Shown in pieces: positions 15,371-23,959 of a DNA stretch of 30,565 bases (positions are counted from its first letter, which is position 1; every line of letters starts with the position of its first letter). Below the pieces are notes generated by a model, which saw nothing but the letters and a program-made list of their open reading frames with translations, did no database searches and was not told the DNA's origin. A program made the position numbers and the translations under genes. Source of the stretch: DATEJJ01 sp039649115 (GTDB taxonomy: Bacteria; Actinomycetota; Actinomycetes; Mycobacteriales; Micromonosporaceae); contig JBBWZQ010000185.1 of NCBI GenBank assembly GCA_039649115.1, positions 1 to 30,565 of the forward strand, in the 5' to 3' direction.

Positions 15371-16032
15371 CCCCGGCCGCGGACGGTGGTGATGCGGGCC
15401 GGATCCTCGCCCAGCTCGGCGAGCTTGCGGCGCAGCACGCTCACGTGCACGTCCAGCGTCTTGGTCGGGCCGAACCAGTTCTCGTCCCACACCTGGGCCA
15501 TCAGGTCCTCCCGGGTGACCACCTCCCCGGCCCGCACCGCGAGCGCGGCCAGCAGGTCGAACTCCTTCGGCCGCAGCGGCAGCTCCCGGCCGCCCACCGA
15601 GGCGCGGCGCGCGGCGAGATCCAGCCGCAGGGCACCCACGGCGACGCTGCCGCCGGCCGTACCGGACCGGCGGCGCAGGTGGGCCCGCAGCCGCGCCAGC
15701 AACTCGGTCAGCCGTACCGGCTTGGTCAGGTAGTCGTCCGCACCGGCGTCCAGCGCCACGACGACGTCCAGCTCGTCGGTACGGGCGGTCAGCACGACGA
15801 TCACCGCCGCGCTGCCGGCCGCCCGCAACTGCCGGCACACCGCGACGCCGTCCAGGTCCGGCAGCCCGAGGTCGAGCAGAATCAGATCGGGTACCTGCTC
15901 GCCGGCGCGGTCCAGTGCCTCGGCGCCGGTGGTCGCCAGCACCCCGGCGTACCCGTGGCCCAGCAGCGCCCGGACCAGCTCCTGGCCGATGTCCGGATCG
16001 TCCTCGACGACAAGCACCAGCGGCGCGTCCAC
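15337..16032 (-). CDS. OmpR-family response regulator
   Basis: A 231-residue two-domain regulator. The receiver domain (about 4-115) has the acidic pair E10/D11/D12, phospho-acceptor D54 in LILLDLGLPD, T82 and K104 (DDYLTKP). The winged-helix DNA-binding domain (about 130-226) ends with TVRGRGYRYE, the hallmark of OmpR/PhoB. It is very likely the partner of the adjacent kinase. It is encoded on the opposite strand, tail to tail with the kinase, and divergent from the MFS gene with a 66-bp gap, so it may also control that transporter. Confidence 0.95.
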   Translation of the reverse strand: MDAPLVLVVEDDPDIGQELVRALLGHGYAGVLATTGAEALDRAGEQVPDLILLDLGLPDLDGVAVCRQLRAAGSAAVIVVLTARTDELDVVVALDAGADDYLTKPVRLTELLARLRAHLRRRSGTAGGSVAVGALRLDLAARRASVGGRELPLRPKEFDLLAALAVRAGEVVTREDLMAQVWDENWFGPTKTLDVHVSVLRRKLAELGEDPARITTVRGRGYRYETSAAGS

Positions 16033-16098
16033 CGGGAGATCCTATGCCTGGCGGTAACTCGCTGGCGCCGCACGGGCACCGGATGGAACCGTGACGGG

Positions 16099-17337
16099 GT
16101 GAGCGACCTCCGTACCCGGACAGCGTTCGCGTTGATCCGGCAGGAGGCCGCCTTCCGCGCGCTGGTCACGTCCCGAGCGGTGTCCTTCATCGGCAGCTCG
16201 CTGAGCCTGGTCGCGCTGATCCTGTACGTCGCGGACCGGGTCGGCACCGGTACCGCGGTGGCGTTGCTCATGCTGGTCGGCGAGTTCCTGCCCAGCCTGC
16301 TCAGCCCGATCGCCGGCGCGCTCGCCGACCGGCTCGGACCGCGCCGGCTGATGGTCGGCTGCGAACTCGGGCAGGGCCTGCTCATGGGCCTGGTCGCCCT
16401 GCTGCTGCCCAGCCTGCCGCTGCTGCTCGCGCTGATCGCGGGCAAGACCGTCTTCGCCGTCGTCTTCGAGCCGGCCAGCCGGTCGGCGCTGCCCCGGCTG
16501 GTACCCGATGCCGACCTGGAACCGGCGAACGCGGCGCTCGGCATGGGTACCTACGGCCTGGACGTGGCCGGCCCGCTCGCCGCGGCCGCGCTGCTTCCCG
16601 TGCTGGGCATCCGGGGAGTGCTCTGGGCCGACGTCCTCACCTTCGTGGCCTCCGCGCTGATGCTCACCCGGCTGCCCCGGCTGCCGGCGGCACCGCGACC
16701 GGAGGGCGAGCCGGCGACCGGCGTGTTGACCGAGGCGCGCGCCGGGCTGCGGTACCTGGCGGGCCACCGCCGGGTGCGCGCGCTGACCCTGGGGTTCTGG
16801 GCCGTCGTCCTGTGTACCGCGATCGACGACGTCGTGCTGGTCTTCCTCGCGAAACGCACCCTGCACAGCGGGGACGTCGGCGTGTCCCTGCTGTACGCCA
16901 GCGTGGGGCTCGGGACAGTGCTGGGCTTCCTGGCCCTCGCCGGCCGGCTCGCCACCCGCGGCCGGCCGGCCGTGCTGCTGGTGGTCCTCGGCCTCGCGTT
17001 GAGCAGCGCCGGCAACCTGCTGACCGGCCTGGCCTGGGCGCTTGTCGTGGCCTGCGTGCTGCAGGCAGTCCGGGGCATCGGTCTGTCCATGGTGGACACC
17101 GGGCTGCCCGCCGTGGTCGCCCGAACCGTACCCGCGCACCTGCGCGGCCGGGTGTTCGCCGTGATGTACGGCGGCGTCAGCCTCGCCGCCGTGCTGTCCT
17201 ATGTGGCCGGTGGTCTCGCGCTGGCGGTCGCGCCGCCGCCGGTCGTCCTGGTCGTCGCCGGAGCGCTGGGACTGGTCGCGTCCGTGGCCATGGGCGCGGC
17301 ACTGCGCGCGCGCCGCGACCCGCTGCCGCCCGGGTAG
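16099..17337 (+). CDS. MFS transporter, drug/siderophore exporter-like
   Basis: A 412-residue membrane protein with about 12 hydrophobic spans and the MFS motif A region as GALADRLGPRRLMVG (about 73-87). ALPRLVPDADLEPANAA and VPAHLRGRVFAVMYGG are typical of the EntS/multidrug MFS_3-type subgroup. The GTG at 16099 gives a short polar lead, then LRTRTAFALIRQEAAFRALVTSR. It is divergent from the response regulator gene and convergent with the beta-propeller gene. The stop lies in the loop of a 14-bp inverted repeat. The exported compound is unknown. Confidence 0.92.
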   Translation: MSDLRTRTAFALIRQEAAFRALVTSRAVSFIGSSLSLVALILYVADRVGTGTAVALLMLVGEFLPSLLSPIAGALADRLGPRRLMVGCELGQGLLMGLVALLLPSLPLLLALIAGKTVFAVVFEPASRSALPRLVPDADLEPANAALGMGTYGLDVAGPLAAAALLPVLGIRGVLWADVLTFVASALMLTRLPRLPAAPRPEGEPATGVLTEARAGLRYLAGHRRVRALTLGFWAVVLCTAIDDVVLVFLAKRTLHSGDVGVSLLYASVGLGTVLGFLALAGRLATRGRPAVLLVVLGLALSSAGNLLTGLAWALVVACVLQAVRGIGLSMVDTGLPAVVARTVPAHLRGRVFAVMYGGVSLAAVLSYVAGGLALAVAPPPVVLVVAGALGLVASVAMGAALRARRDPLPPG

Positions 17338-17359
17338 GAACAGTGGGCAGCGGGTCGCG
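17314..17359. terminator. 14-bp inverted repeat spanning the MFS stop codon (bidirectional terminator)
   Basis: CGCGACCCGCTGCC (17314-17327) and its exact complement GGCAGCGGGTCGCG (17346-17359) enclose an 18-nt loop that contains the MFS stop. The next genes converge (ends 17337 and 17369), so this hairpin can end transcription from both sides. The left arm encodes the last residues of the MFS protein. Confidence 0.75.
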
Positions 17360-17368
17360 ACGGCCGGC

Positions 17369-19024
17369 TCAGCGCCGGTCGACGAAGGGCTGCGGTACCC
17401 CGATGCGCCCGTCAGACCAGGTGAAGTACGTCCGGTTGCCGGTCGAGGTGTTGTCGGTGTAGTCGCCGAAGTTCGGGTTGACCAGCGACCCGGTGCCGTT
17501 CCAGTCGGTCTGTCCGGTCGTGATGCGCGCGTCGGACGCGCTGCTGCCCGGCCGGGCACGGACCTCGGCGTAGTAGTCGGTCAGGGTCGAGTTGGGCCCG
17601 CCCCGGCGCCGGTCGAACCAGGACGTGACGATCGCGCCGTTGGCCCGCACGCTGACCGCCGGCATGAAGTGCAGCGCGAAGGACGAGTCGTCGTTCACCT
17701 TCGCGATCGCGCCCGGCGAGCCCAGCGACAGGTCCAGGGTGCGCAGGAAGATGTCGCCGAGCGGGTGCAGGCTGGCGTCGTTCCAGACGAACACCACCCG
17801 GCCCAGCGGCGCGTCCACGGCCACCCGCGGGAAGTCGTTGCCGACGCCGCGGCTGTACCCCGGGATGACCACGGCGGCCATGGACTTCACCCCGCCCGCG
17901 GGGCTGGAGTTCTGCTGCCCCTGGGTCACCACCACGGGCGCGTCCGGGCCGCCGGCGGCCGGTGCGCTCGCGCCGGCACGCACCACGGCGGCGTGGATGT
18001 AGACGTACGGGTCGCCGTTGAACAGGTTGGTCTGCCAGTTGCGCTCCCAGCCCACGTACGCGTCCCCGCCCGGGGCGACCGAGACGTACGCGCCCTCGTT
18101 CTCGTCGAGAGGTTCCTCCGGCCACACCACGATCGGGGTACCGAAGTCGGCCGCCGCCAGCGTGCGCGGGTCGGCCGGCACGTGCGCGCGCAACAACTCC
18201 ACCTGGCCGTTGCCGCTCTGCCCGCCGACGCCGAGGAAGAACCGGGTGTACGACAGGGCGATCGTGCGGCTGGCGGGGTCGTACGAAAGCCAGTCCTTGT
18301 CCGGCTGGCTGAGGTCGGGCGCCGGTTCCGCCGGGCACAGGTCACCGCCGCTGGCGACGACGAGGGGGGCGGAGAAGGTCACCTGGCCGGCCGCGCCGAC
18401 CGTGGCCACCTCGACCGCGATCTGGAACTGGACCGGGCCGGCGTCGCAGGTGGCGGCGATGGACGGGTAGTACAGGCTGGCGAGGACGAACGTGTTCCCG
18501 CCGTCGACCGCCACCACCGCGGGATCGCCGATCCACTGCTGCTGCGGGTTGTCGTTGGCCAGGCCGATCAGGTCGGTGAAGTGCCGGCCGCCGTCGGCGG
18601 AGAAGCCGACGCCGGTGGCCGAGCCGCGCGGATCGGTGGTGGGCAGGAACAGGAAGCCGCTCACGTCGTTCCAGGCGGCCATGACCCGGTTGCCGGCGGC
18701 GGCGATGGCCGTCTCGCTCTGCCCGGCGCCGAAGTCCTGGTTCGGGTCGTTGGCATCCACATTGGTACCGAAGGTGACGGCCGCCGGCCGCAGGTTCGGG
18801 TTGACACCCGCGCCGACCCCGAGCCACCAGGCCCGTGCGGCGGAGGACAGGGTGTCCATCTTGATCTTTCCGGGGCTCGGCTTCCGGAAGCCCGATCCGG
18901 CCGCGCTGGCGGTACCCCCGGAGAGGGCCAGTGCCGCGACGGACACCGCCACCGTCACCAGGACGAGCAACCGGCCACGGCGGCCGCGGGTACGTGTCGT
19001 GCGGGTGCTCCTGAACGGGCGCAT
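17369..19024 (-). CDS. Secreted beta-propeller / sialidase-like repeat protein
   Basis: A 551-residue exported protein. The Sec signal is basic at first (RTRGRRGR), has a hydrophobic core at about 19-35 and a likely cleavage after TASA near 42. The mature part repeats beta-strand blocks such as SETAIAAAGNRVMAAWND, FVWNDAS and FTWSDGR, with an Asp-box-like FSADGGRHFT (SxDxGxxF, 142-149), suggesting a six-bladed sialidase-like propeller. Catalytic residues of true sialidases were not identified, so enzymatic activity is uncertain. Shine-Dalgarno AAGGGGAG precedes the ATG. It is monocistronic and divergent from the second liv operon. Confidence 0.8.
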   Translation of the reverse strand: MRPFRSTRTTRTRGRRGRLLVLVTVAVSVAALALSGGTASAAGSGFRKPSPGKIKMDTLSSAARAWWLGVGAGVNPNLRPAAVTFGTNVDANDPNQDFGAGQSETAIAAAGNRVMAAWNDVSGFLFLPTTDPRGSATGVGFSADGGRHFTDLIGLANDNPQQQWIGDPAVVAVDGGNTFVLASLYYPSIAATCDAGPVQFQIAVEVATVGAAGQVTFSAPLVVASGGDLCPAEPAPDLSQPDKDWLSYDPASRTIALSYTRFFLGVGGQSGNGQVELLRAHVPADPRTLAAADFGTPIVVWPEEPLDENEGAYVSVAPGGDAYVGWERNWQTNLFNGDPYVYIHAAVVRAGASAPAAGGPDAPVVVTQGQQNSSPAGGVKSMAAVVIPGYSRGVGNDFPRVAVDAPLGRVVFVWNDASLHPLGDIFLRTLDLSLGSPGAIAKVNDDSSFALHFMPAVSVRANGAIVTSWFDRRRGGPNSTLTDYYAEVRARPGSSASDARITTGQTDWNGTGSLVNPNFGDYTDNTSTGNRTYFTWSDGRIGVPQPFVDRR

Positions 19025-19249
19025 CTGGCTCCCCTTCCGCTAGCTGTCCACCAACCCTTCGCGACGAGAGCTCGGCACACCCCGCCCCCGTGCGGATGTC
19101 CTGTTGCCGCTTGCCATCAGGCGTGCCGTCGTTCATAGACAGCTATCGCATTGATAACTGCGGACCCGACAGTACCCCCGCCGCACAAGGACCGACGATA
19201 ATCAGTGCCGTGCTCGGCTGAGATCACCGAGTGGAGGGTGGGAGGCATC
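19025..19249. promoter_or_regulatory. Divergent promoter region of the propeller gene and liv cluster 2
   Basis: A 225-bp gap between divergent starts at 19024 and 19250. It holds an imperfect palindrome, CAGCTATC (19140-19147) and GATAACTG (19153-19160), with a 5-bp spacer and one mismatch, about 90 bp upstream of livK. This is the only A+T-rich patch of the gap and a plausible operator. The livK ribosome binding site GGTGGGAGG is just before 19250. No promoter hexamers are assigned. Confidence 0.4.
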
Positions 19250-20491
19250 ATGCGGACGAAACTGATCGCCGGGATCGCCGCCGGACTGGCCGCCGCGGTC
19301 GTGGCGGCCGCGGGCGGCTGCGGGTCGAAGGGCGCATCCACCGGAGGTACGCAGGACAGCGGCACCCTGACACTCGGCGTGTCGCTGTCGTTGACCGGTT
19401 CTCTCGCTCGGGAGGGGATCCTCACCCGGGAGGGGTACGACGTGTGCGCCAAGGTCGTCAACGACAAGGGCGGCGTACCCGTGGCGGGCAAGAAGCTGCG
19501 CCTGCAACTGCAGTACCAGGACGACACGTCCAAGCCGGACACCGCGGGGCAGCTCGTGGACCAGTTCAACGACAAGGGCGTGAAGCTGATCCTCGGGCCG
19601 TACGGCTCGGCGACGACCGAGGCCGCGGCGGCGGTCGTCGAGCGCAACGGCCAGGTGATGGCCGACAGCTCGGGGGCCGACGACAAGATCTTCACGAAGG
19701 GGTACCGGCGCACGTTCGCGGTGCTGTCCGGCGCCAAGCAGTACGCGGCCAGCATGATCCAGGCGATCAACGACCTGGCGGTACCGAAGCCGAGGACGGT
19801 GGCCTTCGTCTCGGCCGACGACGGGTTCTCCAAGACGGTGACGGAGGCGGGCCGGGCCGCGGCCACCCAGCTGGGCTTCCAGGTGGTGGGCGTGGAGTTC
19901 GTACCGAACGGCACGTCCGACGTGTCGCCGGCGCTGACGAAGATCAAGCCGAAGAACCCGGACGTCATCGTCGGCTCGGCGCACCTCGTGGAGGGCGTCG
20001 CGCTCATCAAGCAGGCGCACGAGCTGGGCGTCAGCCCGGCCGGCGCGTTCGCGGAGACGGTGGCGCCGCCGACCCCGGACTTCGTGCAGACGCTCGGCGC
20101 GAACGCGGAAGGGGTGCTCGGCTCGACACAGTGGACGGTCACGTCCAAGGGTTCGGACAAGTGGTTCGGGTCGGCCGGTGACTACGCGGCCACGTTCGCC
20201 GCACAGTTCAACGGCCGCAGGCCCGAGTACCACGGCGCGGAGGCGACGGCGGCCTGCCTGGCCATGATCCTCGCGGTCGAGAAGGCCGGCGGCACCGACG
20301 CGGGCCAGGTGCGCGACGCGCTGGCCGCGCTGGACGAGCAGACCTTCTTCGGCCCGCTGAAGTTCAGCGCGGTCGGCCAGAACGCGAGCAAGCCGATGTC
20401 GGTCATCCAGGTGCAGGGCGGCAAGCAGCTGACCGTGTGGCCCAAGGCCTCGGCCGAGGCGCCGCTGAAGTGGCCCGGTACCAAGGCATGA
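19250..20491 (+). CDS. livK: Branched-chain-type ABC importer, substrate-binding lipoprotein LivK (cluster 2)
   Basis: A 413-residue binding protein of the Peripla_BP_6 family. The signal MRTKLIAGIAAGLAAAVVAAAGGC has the lipid Cys at 24, although Ala at -3 makes the lipobox slightly weak. LTLGVSLSLTGSLAREG, NDKGGVPVAGKKLRL and ILGPYGSATTEAAAAVVE are classic for amino-acid/amide binding relatives. The ATG at 19250 is preferred to one at 19205 because GGTGGGAGG lies directly upstream and the signal peptide then starts cleanly. First gene of a five-gene plus-strand operon. The ligand is not known. Confidence 0.95.
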   Translation: MRTKLIAGIAAGLAAAVVAAAGGCGSKGASTGGTQDSGTLTLGVSLSLTGSLAREGILTREGYDVCAKVVNDKGGVPVAGKKLRLQLQYQDDTSKPDTAGQLVDQFNDKGVKLILGPYGSATTEAAAAVVERNGQVMADSSGADDKIFTKGYRRTFAVLSGAKQYAASMIQAINDLAVPKPRTVAFVSADDGFSKTVTEAGRAAATQLGFQVVGVEFVPNGTSDVSPALTKIKPKNPDVIVGSAHLVEGVALIKQAHELGVSPAGAFAETVAPPTPDFVQTLGANAEGVLGSTQWTVTSKGSDKWFGSAGDYAATFAAQFNGRRPEYHGAEATAACLAMILAVEKAGGTDAGQVRDALAALDEQTFFGPLKFSAVGQNASKPMSVIQVQGGKQLTVWPKASAEAPLKWPGTKA

Positions 20492-21375
20492 GCCCGCTCC
20501 TGCAGGCCACCGTGTACGGGCTGCTCCAGGGCTGCATGTTCGGGCTGGTGGCGGTCGGCTTCTCCCTCGTGTGGGGGGTGATGAACATCGTCAACCTGGC
20601 CCACGGCGCCTTCGTCGTGCTCGGCGCCTACGTCGCGTTCGAGGTGCACCGGCTGCTCGGGCTGGATCCGTTCCTGGGCATGGTGCCGGCCGCGCTGGCA
20701 CTGTTCGTCCTCGGGTACGCGGTGCAGCGGTACCTGATCAATCTGGTCGTCAACGCGCCCATCTTCATCACGCTGCTGCTCACCTTCGGCCTCCAGCTGC
20801 TCTTGGTCAACGGGTTGATCCTGGGCTTCACCGCCGACTACCGGTCCATCCCGACGGCCTACGCCGCACGCTCCCTGGTGTTGCCCGGCGACCTCCGGGT
20901 GCCGCTCGGGCGCCTGCTGGCCGCGGCCGTCGCGGTCGGGCTCACCATCGCGCTCGGCTACCTGATGCGCCGCACCCGCACCGGCATGGCCATCCTGGCG
21001 ACCGGCATGGACCGGGGTGCGGCCCGGTTGATGGGCATCAAGGCGCGCCACGTGTACGCGCTGACGTTCGGCATCGCGGCGGCCCTGGCCGGTGCGGCGG
21101 GCGCCGCGGTGGCCGGCGTGTCCACCTTCAGCCCCGCCGACGCCGGCCGGTTCACCCTGTTCAGCTTCGTCGCGGCGGTGCTGGGCGGGCTGGGCAACAC
21201 GGCCGGCGCGCTGCTCGGCGGCGTGGTGCTCGGCCTGGCCGAGGGCATCGGCGGGCAACTGCTGCCCGGCACCCTGGTCAACGCGGTCGCCTTCGCGGTG
21301 CTGGTGGTCGTGCTGGCGATCCGGCCGCAGGGCATCGCCGGGCGGGCCTTCTACGCGGCACGGGTGGAGACATGA
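20488..21375 (+). CDS. livH: Branched-chain-type ABC importer, permease LivH (cluster 2)
   Basis: A 295-residue permease with the LivH opening GLLQGCMFGLVAVGFSLVWG then NIVNLAHGAFVVLGAY. The ATPase-contact loop is MRRTRTGMAILATGMDRGAARLMG. FVAAVLGGLGNTAGALLGG is the conserved late motif. The ATG at 20488 overlaps the livK stop as ATGA, fixing the start. Confidence 0.95.
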   Translation: MSPLLQATVYGLLQGCMFGLVAVGFSLVWGVMNIVNLAHGAFVVLGAYVAFEVHRLLGLDPFLGMVPAALALFVLGYAVQRYLINLVVNAPIFITLLLTFGLQLLLVNGLILGFTADYRSIPTAYAARSLVLPGDLRVPLGRLLAAAVAVGLTIALGYLMRRTRTGMAILATGMDRGAARLMGIKARHVYALTFGIAAALAGAAGAAVAGVSTFSPADAGRFTLFSFVAAVLGGLGNTAGALLGGVVLGLAEGIGGQLLPGTLVNAVAFAVLVVVLAIRPQGIAGRAFYAARVET

Positions 21376-21409
21376 GCGAGCGGTGGCGAGCGAACCGGCT
21401 GGCGGCGCC

Positions 21410-22375
21410 ATGCGTCGGCTGATGCCCTGGGCGGCCGGCCTGCTCGCGCTGGTCGCCGGGTTCGTCCTGCAGACGCAGCTCTACACCGGGCAGGAGCGCA
21501 CGGTCAGCACGATCCTGATGTTCGTCGGGCTGGCCGCGGCGTGGAACCTGATCGGCGGGTACACCGGCTACGCCTCGTTCGGCCAGGTCGGCTTCTTCGG
21601 CCTCGGCGGGTACACGACCGTGGTCGTCATGGTGCACGCGCACCTGTCGTTCTGGCTGGCGCTGCCGGTCGCGGCGGTGGTGGCCGGGGTGTTCGCGGCG
21701 GCGGTCGGCTGGCCGCTGCTGCGGCTGCGCGGCCACTACTTCGCGGTCGCCACGCTCGGGGTCGCCGAGGGGCTCCGCGAGGTGGTCACCAACCTGCCGG
21801 GCGTCACCGGCGGCGGCGCGGGCATCACCATCCCCACCGTCGGGCCGGCCGCGCCCACGCCGTGGCTGGGCAACGACGGCTTCTACGTGCTGTTCCTGCT
21901 GCTGGCCGCGGGCGTCGTCGGGGTCGCGGCGCTGATCGCCACGACACCCGCGGGGTACGCGCTGCGCGCCATCCACCAGGACGAGGAGGCGGCCGGCGCG
22001 ATGGGCGTCAACACCACGGTCGCCAAGACGCTCGCCTTCGCGGTGTCCGCCGCGCTCACGGGCGCGATCGGCGCGGCGTACGCCTTCCAGCAGGTGACGA
22101 TCTTCCCCGAGCGACTGTTCGATGTGGACATCACCGTGCTGATGGTGGTGATGGTGGTGCTGGGCGGCTCGGGTACCGTCGCCGGACCGATCCTCGGCGC
22201 GGTCGCGGTCGGCGCCGCCTCCGAGTGGCTGCGCCAGCACCTGGCGGTGGGGCACACGCTGGTGCTCGGCGCGCTCATCATCCTCGCGGTGATCCTGCTG
22301 CCACAGGGCTTCACCAGCTACGTCTCCTCCCGCCAGTACTCGCTGCTGGAAAACGTGCGGAGGTACCGGCTGTGA
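21410..22375 (+). CDS. livM: Branched-chain-type ABC importer, permease LivM (cluster 2)
   Basis: A 321-residue permease with LivM marks: WNLIGGYTGYASFGQVGFFG, LRGHYFAVATLGVAEG, and the contact loop TPAGYALRAIHQDEEAAGAMG. The start is uncertain. The ATG at 21410 (MRRLMPWAAG) gives a normal short lead. An in-frame GTG at 21383, only 7 nt after the livH stop, would add nine residues and has GGAGA about 12 nt upstream. The sequence between, containing GAGCGAGCGGTGGCGAGCG, looks repetitive. The stop overlaps livG as GTGA. Confidence 0.92.
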   Translation: MRRLMPWAAGLLALVAGFVLQTQLYTGQERTVSTILMFVGLAAAWNLIGGYTGYASFGQVGFFGLGGYTTVVVMVHAHLSFWLALPVAAVVAGVFAAAVGWPLLRLRGHYFAVATLGVAEGLREVVTNLPGVTGGGAGITIPTVGPAAPTPWLGNDGFYVLFLLLAAGVVGVAALIATTPAGYALRAIHQDEEAAGAMGVNTTVAKTLAFAVSAALTGAIGAAYAFQQVTIFPERLFDVDITVLMVVMVVLGGSGTVAGPILGAVAVGAASEWLRQHLAVGHTLVLGALIILAVILLPQGFTSYVSSRQYSLLENVRRYRL

Positions 22376-23139
22376 CCCTGTCCGCACGCAACCTCTCGCG
22401 CCGGTTCGGCGGGCTGACCGCCCTCGCGGGGGTCGACCTCGACCTGGCGCCGGGCCGGCTGCTGGGCGTCATCGGGCCGAACGGCGCGGGGAAGTCCACG
22501 CTCATCAACCTGCTGACCGGGCACGTCAAACCGACCACCGGCCGGGTACTCGTCGACGGCCGCGACCTGACCGGGGCCCGCCCCTGGCGCATCGCGCACG
22601 CCGGGGTCGCCCGTACCTTCCAGATCGTCAAGCCGTTCCGGGGCATGACGGTCGTCGACAACGTCATCGTCGCGGTGCTGTTCGGCACGGGCCAGGCCGT
22701 CCGGGCCGGCACGCGCGCGGCCCGGCAGTCCGCGCTGGAGGTGCTGGACCGGGTCGGGCTCGCCGACCGCGCCGGCGCCAACCCGGCCGAGCTGTCCGTG
22801 GCCGACGCGCACCGCCTGGAGCTGGCCAAGGCCCTGGCCCTGCGGCCACGGGTGCTGCTGCTCGACGAGGTGCTCGCCGGCCTGCGCCCGGCCGAGATCG
22901 GGCCGGCCCTCGCGCTGATCGACCGGCTGCGCGCCGACGGCCTGGCCCTGCTCATGGTCGAGCACGTGGTGCGGGCGATCGCCGCCGTCTCCGACGAGGT
23001 GCTGGTGCTGCACCACGGCGAGGTGCTGACCCGGGGTACGGCCGGCGACGTGCTCGCCGACGAGCGGGTGATCGCGGCGTACCTCGGCGCGCGGTACGCG
23101 GCGCGCAGCCGGGCGGCGAGCGAGGTTCCGCATGAGTGA
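22372..23139 (+). CDS. livG: Branched-chain-type ABC importer, ATP-binding protein LivG with variant C-loop (cluster 2)
   Basis: A 255-residue ATPase of the LivG type. Walker A is GPNGAGKST (35-43), the Q-loop region is TFQIVKPFRGMTVVDN, and Walker B is LLLDEVLAGL (162-171), where Val replaces the usual Pro after the catalytic Glu. The C-loop reads LSVADAHRLELA (141-152), lacking the Gly of the usual LSGGQ/LSYGQ signature. This looks like a coherent subfamily variant rather than decay, since the rest is intact. MVEHVVRAI carries the switch His. The GTG at 22372 overlaps the livM stop (GTGA). Confidence 0.93.
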   Translation: MTLSARNLSRRFGGLTALAGVDLDLAPGRLLGVIGPNGAGKSTLINLLTGHVKPTTGRVLVDGRDLTGARPWRIAHAGVARTFQIVKPFRGMTVVDNVIVAVLFGTGQAVRAGTRAARQSALEVLDRVGLADRAGANPAELSVADAHRLELAKALALRPRVLLLDEVLAGLRPAEIGPALALIDRLRADGLALLMVEHVVRAIAAVSDEVLVLHHGEVLTRGTAGDVLADERVIAAYLGARYAARSRAASEVPHE

Positions 23140-23830
23140 GTTGCGGGTGGCGTCGCTCGGCGCCGGGTACGGCCGGGTGCTGATCCTGCGGGACGTCTCG
23201 CTGACCGTCGCGCCGGGCGAGATCGTCGCGCTGCTCGGGCCGAACGGCGCCGGCAAGTCGACGCTGCTGCGGGCGGTCACCGGCATGATCCCGGTGCGCT
23301 CCGGCACCGTCCACCTGGGACAGCGGGAGCTGACCGGCGCGCCGGTCGAGGCGATCGCGACGGCCGGCGTGGCCCACGTACCGGAGGGGCGGCGGCTGTT
23401 CCACGGCCTGACCGTGCGGGAGAACCTGCGCCTGGGCGGCTGGTACCGGCGCAACCGCGACCTGGAGCCGGTGCTGCGGCTGTTCCCCGGCCTGGCGCAG
23501 CGGCTGGACCAGCCGGCCGGCCTGCTGTCCGGCGGCGAGCAGCAGATGTGCGCGATCGGCCGGGCGCTGATGAGCCGGCCGGCGATGCTGCTGGTCGACG
23601 AGCTGTCGCTGGGCCTGGCCCCGCTGCTGGTGGACGAGATCCTGCGGCGGCTGGTGGACATCGCGGCCACGGGTACCGGCATCCTCCTGGTGGAGCAGGA
23701 CGCCGGTGCGGCGCTGGAGGTGGCGGGGCGCGGGTACGTGCTGGAGAACGGGGCGATCGCGCTGCACGGCTCGGCCGCGGACCTGACCAGCGACCCCCGC
23801 GTCCGCACCGCCTACCTCGGCATCGTCTGA
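23132..23830 (+). CDS. livF: Branched-chain-type ABC importer, ATP-binding protein LivF (cluster 2)
   Basis: A 232-residue ATPase. Walker A is GPNGAGKST (36-44), the signature LSGGEQQMCAIGRAL starts at 132, and Walker B is MLLVDELSLGLAP (152-164). VPEGRRLFHGLTVREN is the typical LivF stretch. Its C-loop is normal, so the LivG/LivF pair has one canonical and one variant ATP site. The ATG at 23132 overlaps livG by 8 bp. It ends the plus-strand operon and converges with the VOC gene. Confidence 0.95.
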   Translation: MSELRVASLGAGYGRVLILRDVSLTVAPGEIVALLGPNGAGKSTLLRAVTGMIPVRSGTVHLGQRELTGAPVEAIATAGVAHVPEGRRLFHGLTVRENLRLGGWYRRNRDLEPVLRLFPGLAQRLDQPAGLLSGGEQQMCAIGRALMSRPAMLLVDELSLGLAPLLVDEILRRLVDIAATGTGILLVEQDAGAALEVAGRGYVLENGAIALHGSAADLTSDPRVRTAYLGIV

Positions 23831-23841
23831 CCCGGGGCTTG

Positions 23842-23940
23842 CTCGCGATCTACCGACGGACGGCCGAGGAGTTGGCGAAATGCCGTGCTCCGGAGCCTGA
23901 CGGCTGGTCTGGTGCCGCAGGCGGGTGGGGTGATCGCGAG
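23842..23940. terminator. Distant inverted repeat in the gap between convergent genes
   Basis: CTCGCGATC (23842-23850) and GATCGCGAG (23932-23940) are exact complements about 80 nt apart, in the 129-bp gap after liv cluster 2 and before the end of the VOC gene. Flanking bases match only partly. With such a long loop a terminator role is weak; it may be a pair of short repeats. No better terminator hairpin was seen in this gap. Confidence 0.25.
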
Positions 23941-23959
23941 TTGCCGTGGGATCGTCACG

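Noticed and set aside
17369..19024. Calling the propeller protein a true sialidase
   Set aside because: Only one Asp-box-like motif and no recognisable catalytic Arg triad or Tyr/Glu pair were found.
23831..23959. Read-through extension or small gene after liv cluster 2
   Set aside because: Open frames here are short with shadow-like composition and no ribosome binding site; treated as intergenic.
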